From Pseudomonas iridis (GTDB lineage Bacteria; Pseudomonadota; Gammaproteobacteria; Pseudomonadales; Pseudomonadaceae): DNA of 64,000 nt. The position numbers and the translations under genes were made by a program. The notes beneath the pieces are model-generated. The model saw only the letters and a list, made by a program, of their open reading frames with translations. It ran no database searches and was not told the DNA's origin. This document shows, one piece after another, positions 51,248 through 60,292 of the stretch; position 1 is the first letter of the stretch, and each line of letters begins with the position of its first letter. The stretch is from NCBI RefSeq assembly GCF_017980685.1, contig NZ_JACXXO010000009.1, positions 124,001-188,000 of the forward strand, given 5' to 3'.

Positions 51248-51454
51248 GGGTTTCTCTTGTTGTTATGGAACAGCCCCTACACCGGGGGACCTGTTCTTGC
51301 AGAAAATCGACTGGATCGCCAGTCGCCGGGACGGATCATGGATCGGCTTGGCCCTGCCTTCAAGACTCAGTACAAAACTTTACTGGTGCAATCGCCGGGA
51401 CTGTTCAGTCATCTCTAGGAGCGCCCGCCACTTTCAGCCCTGCCAAAACCACAA

Positions 51455-51475
51455 AACCCCCGCAATGCGGGGGTT
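51455..51475 (-). terminator. Rho-independent terminator after ssb
   Basis: CCCCCGC and GCGGGGG form the stem around AAT. On the minus strand it is followed by TTTTGTGGTTTT. It lies about 35 nt after the ssb stop. Confidence 0.85.
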
Positions 51476-51509
51476 CTGAGGTTAAATCCGGAGCGATTCA
51501 GGATACGAA

Positions 51510-52034
51510 TCAGAACGGAATATCGTCATCAAAGCTGTCGAAATCCGGAGCTGGTTGCGGCGCGGCTTGCTGTGGAGCCGGGGCCGAACGCTGTTGCGGA
51601 GCCGACTGCTGCGGGCGTGGAGCCTGCTGACGTGGCGCTGGAGCGGACTGCTGATAGTTGTTGCCGCCGCCTTGTTGCTCGCCCTGTTGTGGACGGCCGC
51701 CGAGCAGTTGCATGGTGCCTTGCATGTCGACCACGATTTCGGTGGTGTAACGCTTGATACCGTCTTTTTCCCACTCACGGGTCTGCAGCTTGCCTTCGAT
51801 GTAAACCTGCGAGCCTTTACGCAGGTATTCGCCAGCGATTTCTGCAACCTTGCCAAACATCGAAACACGGTGCCATTCGGTCTTCTCGACCTTCTGACCG
51901 GTTTGCTTGTCGGTCCACTGTTCGCTGGTTGCCAGACTCAGGTTGGTCACGGCGTTACCGTTAGGCAGGTAGCGAACTTCGGGATCCTGGCCGCAAGTGC
52001 CGACCAATATGACTTTGTTAACCCCACGGGCCAT
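51510..52034 (-). CDS. ssb: Single-stranded DNA-binding protein
   Basis: 174 residues. The OB-fold part (ARGVNKVILVGTCGQDPEVR, ATSEQWTDKQTGQKVEKTEWHRV) is followed by a Gln/Pro/Ala-rich linker and the acidic tip DFDSFDDDIPF, which docks partner proteins. It coats ssDNA in replication, repair and recombination. AGGAGA precedes the ATG. It lies 9 nt after the MFS gene on the same strand, so it can be read from that promoter as well. Confidence 0.98.
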   Translation of the reverse strand: MARGVNKVILVGTCGQDPEVRYLPNGNAVTNLSLATSEQWTDKQTGQKVEKTEWHRVSMFGKVAEIAGEYLRKGSQVYIEGKLQTREWEKDGIKRYTTEIVVDMQGTMQLLGGRPQQGEQQGGGNNYQQSAPAPRQQAPRPQQSAPQQRSAPAPQQAAPQPAPDFDSFDDDIPF

Positions 52035-52043
52035 AACGTTCTC

Positions 52044-53441
52044 CTAGGCTTCGCAAGCAGCCCCGGCCGGGTTGTTCACCAGGCGTTCGAGGGTGTCGCG
52101 ATCCACTAATTCTTTGTCCAGTTTGATGTAAACAGCCGCTTCATCAGCAACTATCACTGCATCGGTTACCCCTACGAGGGCCTTTAGGCGCTCGACCAGA
52201 CCCGCTTCGCGGATCGCCTCGGGCGACAACGGCAAGCGCAGGCTCGTCACGTAGGGAGGTTCGCGCATGGTAACAGCAAAGGCCAGCCATATGGCAGCCA
52301 GCCCGGCACATCCAAGGAACACAACCGACAGACCGCCATGCTGAAACAACCAGCCGCCGAGTATCCCGCCGAGAGCCGAACCGAGGAACTGGCTGGTGGA
52401 ATACACGCCCATGGCCGTGCCCTTCCCACCCGCCGGTGAAACCTTGCTGATCAGCGACGGCAATGAAGCCTCCAGCAGATTGAACGCGGTGAAAAACACC
52501 ACCGTGCCAATCACCAGAGCCCGCAAGCTGTCACCGAACTGCCAGAAGAATAGCTCAGTCAGCATCAGCGTCATGACGGCGCCGAGCAAAACTCGTTTCA
52601 TTTTGCGTTTCTTCTCGCCATAGATGATGAACGGGATCATGGCGAAGAACGAAATCAGCAGTGCCGTCAGGTAGACCCACCAGTGCTGCTCCTTGGGCAA
52701 ACCGGCTTTTTCCACCAGTGCCAGGGGCAGCGCGACGAAGCTCGACATCAACATGGCATGTAACACAAAGATGCCCAGATCCAGGCGCAACAGATCCGGA
52801 TGCTTGAGCGTCGGCAGCAACGCCTGCCGCGCCACTCCCGACTCACGATGCTGCAATGGCCCGGTGGACTTGGGCACCATGAACATGACGATCACGATTC
52901 CGACCAGCGCCATCGCGCCAGTGGCGAGAAACAATCCGGACAAGCCGAAGGCACTGGTCAGCAGCGGCCCGACCACCATGGCCACGGCGAATGACAGGCC
53001 AATGGTCATGCCGATCATCGCCATCGCTTTGGTGCGGTGTTGTTCACGGGTCAGGTCAGACAGTAACGCCATGACCGCAGCGGAAATCGCCCCGGCGCCC
53101 TGCAGGATCCGCCCGGCGATCACGCCCCAGATCGAGTCGGCCTGAGAGGCCAGCACACTGCCGAGGGCGAAGACGATCAGCCCCAGATAAATCACTGGCC
53201 GGCGGCCGATGCGGTCGGAAATAAACCCGAACGGAATCTGGAAAATCGCCTGTGTCAGGCCGTAAGCGCCGATAGCCAACCCAATCAGGGCCGGGGTCGC
53301 TCCTGCCAGATCCATGCCGTAGGTCGCCAGTACCGGCAACACCATGAACATGCCAAGCATACGGAAGGCGAACACCAGGGCCAGACCGCTCGCTGCGCGG
53401 GTCTCGCTGCCACTCATGCGTTCGCTGTGGGGATCGTGCAT
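52044..53441 (-). CDS. Major facilitator superfamily transporter
   Basis: 465 residues with twelve helices and the MFS loop motif GFISDRIGRRPVIY between helices 2 and 3 (about residues 75-90). Central-loop and second-half features fit a drug/metabolite:H+ antiporter. The last about 70 residues (ERLKALVGVTDAVIVADEAAVYIK...) form a soluble ferredoxin-like tail after the final helix, unusual for plain MFS proteins. The substrate is unknown. It lies between ssb and uvrA as in P. aeruginosa (PA4233, from memory). Confidence 0.92.
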   Translation of the reverse strand: MHDPHSERMSGSETRAASGLALVFAFRMLGMFMVLPVLATYGMDLAGATPALIGLAIGAYGLTQAIFQIPFGFISDRIGRRPVIYLGLIVFALGSVLASQADSIWGVIAGRILQGAGAISAAVMALLSDLTREQHRTKAMAMIGMTIGLSFAVAMVVGPLLTSAFGLSGLFLATGAMALVGIVIVMFMVPKSTGPLQHRESGVARQALLPTLKHPDLLRLDLGIFVLHAMLMSSFVALPLALVEKAGLPKEQHWWVYLTALLISFFAMIPFIIYGEKKRKMKRVLLGAVMTLMLTELFFWQFGDSLRALVIGTVVFFTAFNLLEASLPSLISKVSPAGGKGTAMGVYSTSQFLGSALGGILGGWLFQHGGLSVVFLGCAGLAAIWLAFAVTMREPPYVTSLRLPLSPEAIREAGLVERLKALVGVTDAVIVADEAAVYIKLDKELVDRDTLERLVNNPAGAACEA

Positions 53442-53632
53442 GGAAAAACCTCGTGTGAACCGGCGGCGATTCTACCAGTCCCATCGAAAGACGGGGTATA
53501 TCGCGACGCTTTGCCACGCATAGATGAAACTCTCTTCATACAAGGCAAAAAACGCTTGGTTTGATAGTGTGCATCCATCCAGTATTTGCCCGTATACTCC
53601 TACGTTTTCGACGCCCGCCGAGCGAGGCCACT

Positions 53633-56467
53633 TTGGACAAGATCCTGATACGTGGGGCCCGTACCCACAACCTGAAGAACATCGACCTGACCCTGCCACG
53701 GGACAAACTGATCGTCATCACCGGCCTGTCCGGATCCGGCAAGTCTTCCCTGGCCTTCGACACCCTGTACGCCGAAGGTCAGCGCCGCTATGTCGAATCC
53801 CTGTCGGCCTACGCCCGGCAGTTCCTGTCGATGATGGAAAAACCTGACGTCGACACCATTGAAGGCCTGTCGCCGGCAATCTCCATCGAACAGAAGTCGA
53901 CCTCCCACAACCCGCGCTCCACGGTCGGCACCATCACCGAAATCTACGACTACCTGCGCCTGCTCTATGCACGCGTCGGTACGCCGCGCTGCCCGGATCA
54001 CGATATTCCCCTGGAAGCGCAGACCGTCAGCCAAATGGTCGACCTGGTACTGGCGCAACCGGAAGGCAGCAAACTGATGCTGCTGGCACCGGTGATTCGC
54101 GAACGCAAAGGCGAGCACCTGTCGGTTTTTGAAGAACTGCGTGCGCAAGGTTTCGTCCGCGCCCGGGTCAATGGCCGGATCTGCGAGCTCGACGAGCTGC
54201 CGAAACTGGATAAACAGAAGAAGCACTCGATCGATGTAATCGTCGACCGCTTCAAGGTTCGCGCCGATCTGCAGCAACGTCTGGCAGAGTCTTTCGAGAC
54301 CGCACTGAAACTCGCGGACGGCATTGCCCTCGTGGCGCCGATGGACGACGAACCGGGCGAAGAGATGATCTTCTCCGCACGCTTTGCCTGCCCGATCTGC
54401 GGCCATGCGATCAGCGAACTCGAGCCCAAACTGTTCTCTTTCAACAACCCGGCCGGCGCCTGCCCGACCTGCGATGGCCTGGGCGTTAAGCAATTCTTCG
54501 ACATCAAGCGACTGGTCAATGGCGAACTGACGCTGGCCGAAGGCGCGATCCGCGGCTGGGACAGGCGTAACGTCTATTACTTCCAGATGCTTGGCTCGCT
54601 GGCCTCGCACTATGGTTTCAGTCTGGAGAAGCCGTTCAACGAACTGCCGGCCGATCAGCAGAAGTCCATCCTGCACGGCAGCGGCTCGCAGAACGTCGAC
54701 TTCAAATACCTCAATGACCGTGGCGATATCGTCAAACGTTCGCACCCGTTCGAAGGCATCGTGCCGAACCTGGAGCGGCGTTACCGCGAGACCGAATCGG
54801 CGAGCGTGCGTGAAGAGCTGGCCAAGTTTCTCAGTACCCAGTCCTGCCCGGATTGCCGAGGCACCCGCCTGCGTCGCGAGGCGCGGCACGTATGGGTCGG
54901 CGAGAAAACTTTGCCGGCGGTGACCAACCTGCCAATCGGCGATGCCTGCGAGTATTTCGGCACGCTGAAGCTGACCGGTCGTCGTGGCGAAATTGCCGAC
55001 AAGATCCTCAAGGAAATCCGCGAGCGTCTGCAGTTCCTGGTTAACGTCGGGCTGGACTACCTGTCGCTGGACCGCAGCGCGGACACCCTTTCCGGCGGTG
55101 AAGCCCAGCGGATTCGTCTGGCCAGCCAGATCGGTGCTGGCCTGGTAGGCGTGTTGTACATCCTCGACGAACCGTCGATCGGCCTGCACCAGCGCGATAA
55201 CGACCGGCTGCTCGGTACACTCAAACATCTGCGCGATATCGGCAACACGGTGATCGTGGTCGAACACGACGAAGACGCCATCCGTTTGGCCGATTACGTG
55301 GTCGATATCGGTCCGGGCGCTGGCGTTCATGGCGGCCATATCGTCGCCGAAGGTACGCCCGCCGAAGTCATGGCGCACCCGGACTCGCTGACCGGCAAGT
55401 ACCTCTCGGGCCGGGTGAAGATCGCAGTGCCAGCCAAGCGCACGCCACGCAACAAGAAGCTGACCCTGTCACTCAAGGGGGCGCGCGGCAACAACTTGCG
55501 CAATGTCGATCTGGAAATCCCGATCGGCCTGCTGACGTGCGTGACCGGTGTGTCCGGTTCGGGCAAATCGACGCTGATCAACAACACGCTGTTCCCACTG
55601 AGCGCTACGGCACTCAACGGTGCGACCACGCTGGAAGCTGCAGCACACGACAGCATCAAAGGTCTGGAACATCTCGACAAAGTCGTCGATATCGACCAGA
55701 GCCCGATCGGCCGTACGCCGCGCTCCAACCCGGCGACTTACACCGGGCTGTTCACGCCAATCCGCGAACTGTTCGCCGGCGTGCCGGAGTCACGCTCGCG
55801 TGGTTACGGGCCTGGTCGTTTCTCGTTCAACGTCAAGGGCGGTCGCTGCGAAGCGTGCCAAGGCGATGGTCTGATCAAAGTGGAAATGCACTTCCTGCCG
55901 GACATCTATGTGCCGTGCGACGTGTGCAAGAGCAAGCGCTACAACCGCGAAACCCTTGAGATCAAGTACAAGGGCAAGAACATCCACGAAACCCTCGAGA
56001 TGACCATCGAGGAAGCACGGGTGTTCTTCGATGCGGTACCGGCACTGGCGCGCAAGCTGCAAACGCTGATGGATGTGGGGCTGTCGTACATCAAGCTCGG
56101 ACAATCTGCGACCACGCTGTCCGGTGGTGAAGCGCAGCGGGTCAAGCTGTCACGCGAGCTATCCAAACGCGACACCGGCAAGACCCTGTACATCCTCGAT
56201 GAGCCGACCACAGGCCTGCACTTCGCGGATATCCAGCAATTGCTCGACGTGCTGCATCGCCTGCGCGATCACGGCAACACCGTGGTGGTGATCGAACACA
56301 ACCTGGACGTGATCAAGACGGCTGACTGGCTGGTTGATCTCGGGCCTGAAGGCGGTTCCAAGGGTGGACAGATCATCGCCACCGGCACACCGGAGGAAGT
56401 GGCCGAGATGAAGCAATCTCACACAGGTTACTACCTCAAGCCGTTGCTGATCCGTGATCGTGCCTAA
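53633..56467 (+). CDS. uvrA: Excinuclease ABC subunit A
   Basis: 944 residues from a TTG start at 53633, chosen because it gives the invariant (M)DKILIRGARTHNLKNI N-terminus and has GAGG 7-8 nt upstream. Walker A motifs are GLSGSGKS (31-38) and GVSGSGKS (about 639-646). Both LSGGEAQR signatures and both zinc modules are present (CPICG...CPTCDG; CEACQGDG...CDVCKSKRYN). It scans DNA for damage with UvrB in nucleotide excision repair. No clear LexA box (CTGT-N8-ACAG) was found upstream. A strong terminator follows. Confidence 0.98.
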   Translation: MDKILIRGARTHNLKNIDLTLPRDKLIVITGLSGSGKSSLAFDTLYAEGQRRYVESLSAYARQFLSMMEKPDVDTIEGLSPAISIEQKSTSHNPRSTVGTITEIYDYLRLLYARVGTPRCPDHDIPLEAQTVSQMVDLVLAQPEGSKLMLLAPVIRERKGEHLSVFEELRAQGFVRARVNGRICELDELPKLDKQKKHSIDVIVDRFKVRADLQQRLAESFETALKLADGIALVAPMDDEPGEEMIFSARFACPICGHAISELEPKLFSFNNPAGACPTCDGLGVKQFFDIKRLVNGELTLAEGAIRGWDRRNVYYFQMLGSLASHYGFSLEKPFNELPADQQKSILHGSGSQNVDFKYLNDRGDIVKRSHPFEGIVPNLERRYRETESASVREELAKFLSTQSCPDCRGTRLRREARHVWVGEKTLPAVTNLPIGDACEYFGTLKLTGRRGEIADKILKEIRERLQFLVNVGLDYLSLDRSADTLSGGEAQRIRLASQIGAGLVGVLYILDEPSIGLHQRDNDRLLGTLKHLRDIGNTVIVVEHDEDAIRLADYVVDIGPGAGVHGGHIVAEGTPAEVMAHPDSLTGKYLSGRVKIAVPAKRTPRNKKLTLSLKGARGNNLRNVDLEIPIGLLTCVTGVSGSGKSTLINNTLFPLSATALNGATTLEAAAHDSIKGLEHLDKVVDIDQSPIGRTPRSNPATYTGLFTPIRELFAGVPESRSRGYGPGRFSFNVKGGRCEACQGDGLIKVEMHFLPDIYVPCDVCKSKRYNRETLEIKYKGKNIHETLEMTIEEARVFFDAVPALARKLQTLMDVGLSYIKLGQSATTLSGGEAQRVKLSRELSKRDTGKTLYILDEPTTGLHFADIQQLLDVLHRLRDHGNTVVVIEHNLDVIKTADWLVDLGPEGGSKGGQIIATGTPEEVAEMKQSHTGYYLKPLLIRDRA

Positions 56468-56479
56468 ACAGCGGGCATG

Positions 56480-56519
56480 AAAAAGCCCCTGTCACCTCAA
56501 CAGTGACAGGGGCTTTTTT
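56480..56519. terminator. Bidirectional terminator between uvrA and ftnA
   Basis: AAAAAGCCCCTGTCAC pairs with GTGACAGGGGCTTTTTT around a 7-nt loop, with A and T tracts for both directions. Confidence 0.93.
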
Positions 56520-56527
56520 ATATCGCG

Positions 56528-56995
56528 TCAGGACGTGTGCGATTGCAGATAGTTCTCGAGACCGATCAGCTTGATCAGGCCCAACTGCTTTTCCAGCCAG
56601 TAGGTGTGATCTTCTTCGGTGTCGTTGAGCTGAATCCGCAGGATTTCGCGACTGACGTAGTCTTTGTGTTGCTCGCAGAGCTCGATGCCTTTACACAGCG
56701 CAGCGCGGACTTTGTACTCAAGGCGCAGATCCGCTTCGAGCATCTCCGGCACCGTGGTGCCGACATCCAGATCATCCGGACGCATACGCGGGGTGCCTTC
56801 AAGCATCAGAATCCGGCGCATCAACGCATCGGCGTGACCAGCCTCTTCTTCCATCTCGTGGTTGATTCGCTCGTAGAGCTTGGTGAACCCCCAGTCCTCA
56901 TACATCCGCGAATGAACGAAATATTGGTCACGCGCGGCCAGTTCGCCGGTCAGCAACGTGTTGAGGTAATCGATTACGTCTGGGTGGCCTTGCAT
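56528..56995 (-). CDS. ftnA: Ferritin-like iron storage protein FtnA (formerly BfrA)
   Basis: 155 residues from ATG 56995 (MQGHPDVIDYL); the upstream extension is rejected. Ferroxidase residues Glu18, Glu51, His54 and the C-terminal EExH (Glu127, His130) are kept. The bacterioferritin heme ligand Met52 is replaced by Ala (EEAGHAD where heme-binding Bfr has EMKHAD), so this subunit should not bind heme. That matches FtnA of P. aeruginosa, once called BfrA. It stores iron as a 24-mer. Adjacent to katA, as in P. aeruginosa (PA4235-PA4236). Confidence 0.92.
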   Translation of the reverse strand: MQGHPDVIDYLNTLLTGELAARDQYFVHSRMYEDWGFTKLYERINHEMEEEAGHADALMRRILMLEGTPRMRPDDLDVGTTVPEMLEADLRLEYKVRAALCKGIELCEQHKDYVSREILRIQLNDTEEDHTYWLEKQLGLIKLIGLENYLQSHTS

Positions 56996-57110
56996 CGCCC
57001 TACATCTCCCTGCTTGAAAGGCTGTAGTTTGAACCAACCGGACCGGGAGGTCACCCTTTCTACGCAATAAAAGCGAAGATATTCTGAGAAATGAGGCCTA
57101 AATAACGCAA

Positions 57111-57133
57111 AAACCGCCCAAATGAGGGCGGTT
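57111..57133 (-). terminator. Terminator after katA
   Basis: CCGCCC and GGGCGG form the stem; on the minus strand it reads GGGCGGTTTTTGCG. It lies about 12 nt after the katA stop. Confidence 0.85.
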
Positions 57134-57144
57134 CTGCTTCTCGT

Positions 57145-58599
57145 TTAGACTTCGTTAAGCTGTACGTTGAGCAGTTTTGCGATTGCGTCTCCATACGCCG
57201 GATCGGCTTTGTAAAAGTGCTGCAACTGGCGGTCTACGACATCAGACGAAACCCCGCCCATTGCCCCGGCAATGTTGCTGACCAACAGAGCTTTTTGCTC
57301 GTCACTCATCAAGCGGAACAGTGCACCGGCGTGGCTGTAGTAGTCGGTGTCTTCGCGGTGATCGTAACGATCAGCAGCACCGCTCAAGCTCAGGGCAGGT
57401 TCAGCATAATGCGACGCTTGCTTTGGCGACTCGATGTAGCTGTTCGGCTCGTAGTTGGGCGCCGCACCACCGTTGCTGCCAAAAGCCATCGAGCCATCAC
57501 GCTGATAGGTATTGACCGGGCTGCGCGGAGCATTCACCGGCAATTGCTGGTGGTTGGTGCCGACACGGTAGCGATGGGCATCAGCGTAAGCGAACACACG
57601 ACCTTGCAGCATACGGTCAGGCGAGAGACCGACGCCTGGAACCATATTGCTTGGGCCGAATGCAGCTTGCTCGACTTCGGCAAAGTAGTTCAGTGGATTG
57701 CGGTTCAATTCCAGCTCGCCCACTTCGATCAGCGGGAACTCTTTCTGCGACCAGGTCTTGGTGACATCGAACGGGTTCTCGAAATGCGCCGCAGCTTGAG
57801 CCTCGGTCATGATCTGGATGCACACGCGCCATTTCGGGAAGTCACCGCGCTCGATCGCCTCGAAAAGGTCACGCTGGGCGTAATCCGGATCGGTGCCCGC
57901 CAGACGCGCAGCATCTGCCGGCGTGAGGTTTTTGATCCCTTGCTTGGTCTTGTAGTGCCACTTCACCCAGTGACGCTCGCCCTGCGCACTGATCAGGCTG
58001 TACGTGTGGCTGCCGAAGCCATGCATGTGACGGTAGCCGTCGGGAATACCGCGATCAGAGAACAGAATCGTGACCTGGTGCAGTGCTTCGGGTGAATGCG
58101 ACCAGAAGTCCCACATCATTTGCGCACTTTTCAGGTTGCTTTGTGGCATACGCTTTTGAGTGTGGATGAAGTCTGGAAACTTCAGGGGATCGCGAATAAA
58201 AAACACTGGCGTATTGTTGCCAACGATGTCCCAGTTGCCTTCTTCGGTATAAAACTTCAAAGCGAAACCACGAGGATCGCGCTCGGTATCAGCCGATCCA
58301 CGCTCGCCACCGACAGTGGAGAATCGCAGAAAGGTCGGAGTTTGCTTGCCCACAGACTCGAACAACTTGGCGCTGGTGTACTGGGTGATATCGCCAGTAA
58401 CAGTGAACGTACCGTAAGCACCCGAACCCTTGGCATGTACGCGGCGCTCAGGAATATTTTCACGGTTGAAGTGGGCGAGCTTCTCGAGCAAGTGAAAATC
58501 GTCGAGCAGAAGCGGGCCGCGCGGGCCGGCAGAGCGAGAATTCTGGTTATCAGCGACGGGAGCGCCACTGGCGGTCGTAAGCGTTTTCATCTGGCTCAT
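57145..58599 (-). CDS. katA: Catalase KatA (small-subunit heme catalase)
   Basis: 484 residues, clade 3 size. Catalytic His55 lies in ERRVHAKGSGAYGTF, and the proximal heme ligand Tyr338 in RVFAYADAHRYRVG. NTPVFFIRDPLKFPDFIHTQ and GIPDGYRHMHGFGSHTYS are further family motifs. AGAGGAAGAAG precedes the start. It removes hydrogen peroxide in the cytosol. Placed between ftnA and rplQ, as in P. aeruginosa. A weak OxyR-like half-site lies about 105 nt upstream. Confidence 0.97.
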   Translation of the reverse strand: MSQMKTLTTASGAPVADNQNSRSAGPRGPLLLDDFHLLEKLAHFNRENIPERRVHAKGSGAYGTFTVTGDITQYTSAKLFESVGKQTPTFLRFSTVGGERGSADTERDPRGFALKFYTEEGNWDIVGNNTPVFFIRDPLKFPDFIHTQKRMPQSNLKSAQMMWDFWSHSPEALHQVTILFSDRGIPDGYRHMHGFGSHTYSLISAQGERHWVKWHYKTKQGIKNLTPADAARLAGTDPDYAQRDLFEAIERGDFPKWRVCIQIMTEAQAAAHFENPFDVTKTWSQKEFPLIEVGELELNRNPLNYFAEVEQAAFGPSNMVPGVGLSPDRMLQGRVFAYADAHRYRVGTNHQQLPVNAPRSPVNTYQRDGSMAFGSNGGAAPNYEPNSYIESPKQASHYAEPALSLSGAADRYDHREDTDYYSHAGALFRLMSDEQKALLVSNIAGAMGGVSSDVVDRQLQHFYKADPAYGDAIAKLLNVQLNEV

Positions 58600-58704
58600 A
58601 CGGTCTTCTTCCTCTTTCAGTCTTCAAACTGCCGGCTAATCGGCTTGGTGGGAAGTATTGATGATCAACATGGCACCTACAAATTCATTACCTTGCAAAC
58701 ATCG

Positions 58705-58719
58705 ATAGAAAATTACTAA
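58705..58719. promoter_or_regulatory. Weak OxyR-like half-site upstream of katA
   Basis: ATAGAAAATTACTAA resembles one half of the OxyR consensus (ATAG-N7-CTAT) with one mismatch at the end. No clear second half lies at the proper spacing. Katalase genes are common OxyR targets; this site is only a candidate. Confidence 0.25.
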
Positions 58720-58795
58720 TGATCATTTCCCGCACATGATGACAAAAGAGAAGCGCCGCAAGCTTGTACGAATCAATCATTTTCTTACAGACACA

Positions 58796-58819
58796 AAAAA
58801 CCGGGCACTAGGCCCGGTT
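58796..58819 (-). terminator. Terminator of the alpha operon after rplQ
   Basis: CCGGGC and GCCCGG form the stem around a 5-nt loop; on the minus strand it is followed by TTTTTT. It ends transcription of rpsM-rpsK-rpsD-rpoA-rplQ. Confidence 0.9.
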
Positions 58820-58839
58820 CTTCGTTTCAGACTGACGTC

Positions 58840-59226
58840 TTACTCAGCGGATACAGCTTCACCGCCGGTAGCACGATCAACCAACTCGACGTACGCCATA
58901 GGCGCGTTGTCGCCAGTGCGGAAGCCGCACTTGAGGATGCGCAGGTAGCCACCCTCACGGGTAGCATAACGCTTGCCCAGGTCGTTGAAGAGCTTACCAA
59001 CGATAGCTTTCGAACGAGTACGGTCGAAAACCAAACGGCGGTTAGCCAGGCTGTCTGTCTTGGCCAAAGTGATCAGCGGCTCAGCAACGCGACGCAGTTC
59101 TTTAGCTTTCGGCAGTGTAGTTTTGATCAGCTCGTGCTCGAACAGCGACACCGCCATGTTTTGGAACATGGCCTTGCGGTGCGAGCTGGTGCGGCTCAGG
59201 TGACGACCACTTTTACGATGACGCAT
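58840..59226 (-). CDS. rplQ: 50S ribosomal protein L17
   Basis: 128 residues with the invariant N-terminus MRHRKSGRHLSRTSSHRKAM and ELRRVAEPLITLAK. L17 lies near the exit tunnel of the large subunit. Last gene of the alpha operon, 42 nt after rpoA. The terminator follows 20 nt later. Confidence 0.98.
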   Translation of the reverse strand: MRHRKSGRHLSRTSSHRKAMFQNMAVSLFEHELIKTTLPKAKELRRVAEPLITLAKTDSLANRRLVFDRTRSKAIVGKLFNDLGKRYATREGGYLRILKCGFRTGDNAPMAYVELVDRATGGEAVSAE

Positions 59227-59268
59227 GGTTCATTCCTTACCAAACACTACGTTCGGTGATTACGACGA

Positions 59269-60270
59269 TCAGGCAGTCGCCTTGTCGTCCTTCTTAAGAC
59301 TTGCAGGCGGCCAGTTGTCGAGGCGCATGCCGAGGGACAGACCGCGGGAGGCCAGAACGTCCTTGATTTCAGTCAAGGATTTCTTACCCAGGTTCGGAGT
59401 CTTCAACAGCTCTACTTCGGTACGCTGAATCAGGTCACCGATGTAGTAGATGTTTTCCGCCTTAAGGCAGTTAGCCGAACGTACAGTCAGTTCCAGATCG
59501 TCAACCGGGCGAAGCAGGATCGGATCGATCTCGTCTTCCTGTTCGACAACCACTGGCTCACTGTCACCTTTGAGGTCGACGAACGCAGCCAACTGCTGTT
59601 GCAGAATGGTTGCAGCGCGGCGAATTGCCTCTTCAGGATCCAGAGTACCGTTGGTTTCCAGATCAATAACCAGCTTGTCCAGGTTAGTACGCTGCTCGAC
59701 ACGGGCGTTTTCCACCACGTATGCGATACGGCGAACCGGGCTGAACGAAGAGTCAAGCTGCAAGCGACCGATGCTGCGGCTTTCGTCTTCATCGCTCTGA
59801 CGCGAGTCGGCTGGTTCATAACCACGACCACGAGCTACAGTGAGCTTCATGTTCAGGGCGCCGTTAGACGCCAGGTTAGCGATTACGTGATCGGGATTAA
59901 CGATCTCGACATCATGATCCAGCTGAATATCGGCAGCGGTAACCACCCCCGAACCCTTCTTCGACAAGGTCAGCGTAACTTCGTCACGACCGTGCAGCTT
60001 GATGGCCAGACCTTTAAGGTTCAACAGGATTTCAATTACGTCTTCCTGTACACCTTCGATGGCGCTGTACTCGTGGAGCACACCGTCAATCTCGGCCTCG
60101 ACTACTGCGCAGCCGGGCATTGAGGACAACAGGATGCGTCGCAGCGCGTTGCCCAGGGTGTGGCCAAAACCACGCTCGAGAGGCTCGAGAGTGATCTTGG
60201 CGCGGGTTGGACTGACAACCTGCACATCAATATGGCGGGGTGTCAGGAACTCATTTACCGAAATCTGCAT
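59269..60270 (-). CDS. rpoA: RNA polymerase alpha subunit
   Basis: 333 residues. The N-terminal assembly domain shows LEPLERGFGHTLGNALRRILLSSMPG; the C-terminal domain after a Glu-rich linker has DLELTVRSANCLKAENI and IGDLIQRTEVELLKTPNLGKKSL, the DNA/activator-binding helices. The C-terminal domain is what ANR and CRP-type activators contact. Standard position between rpsD and rplQ. Confidence 0.98.
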   Translation of the reverse strand: MQISVNEFLTPRHIDVQVVSPTRAKITLEPLERGFGHTLGNALRRILLSSMPGCAVVEAEIDGVLHEYSAIEGVQEDVIEILLNLKGLAIKLHGRDEVTLTLSKKGSGVVTAADIQLDHDVEIVNPDHVIANLASNGALNMKLTVARGRGYEPADSRQSDEDESRSIGRLQLDSSFSPVRRIAYVVENARVEQRTNLDKLVIDLETNGTLDPEEAIRRAATILQQQLAAFVDLKGDSEPVVVEQEDEIDPILLRPVDDLELTVRSANCLKAENIYYIGDLIQRTEVELLKTPNLGKKSLTEIKDVLASRGLSLGMRLDNWPPASLKKDDKATA

Positions 60271-60292
60271 GGATGCACCTATTTTCTAGCCC

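Noticed and set aside
53520..53632. LexA (SOS) box upstream of uvrA
   Set aside because: No CTGT-N8-ACAG match was found; TATACT near 53593 is at most a -10 element.
53600..55378. 592-codon leftward frame opposite uvrA
   Set aside because: Shadow of uvrA, which has its complete set of motifs on the plus strand.
58660..58672. TTGATGATCAA palindrome upstream of katA as an ANR site
   Set aside because: The half-sites TTGA/TCAA are 3 bp apart instead of 6, so it does not fit the ANR/FNR geometry.
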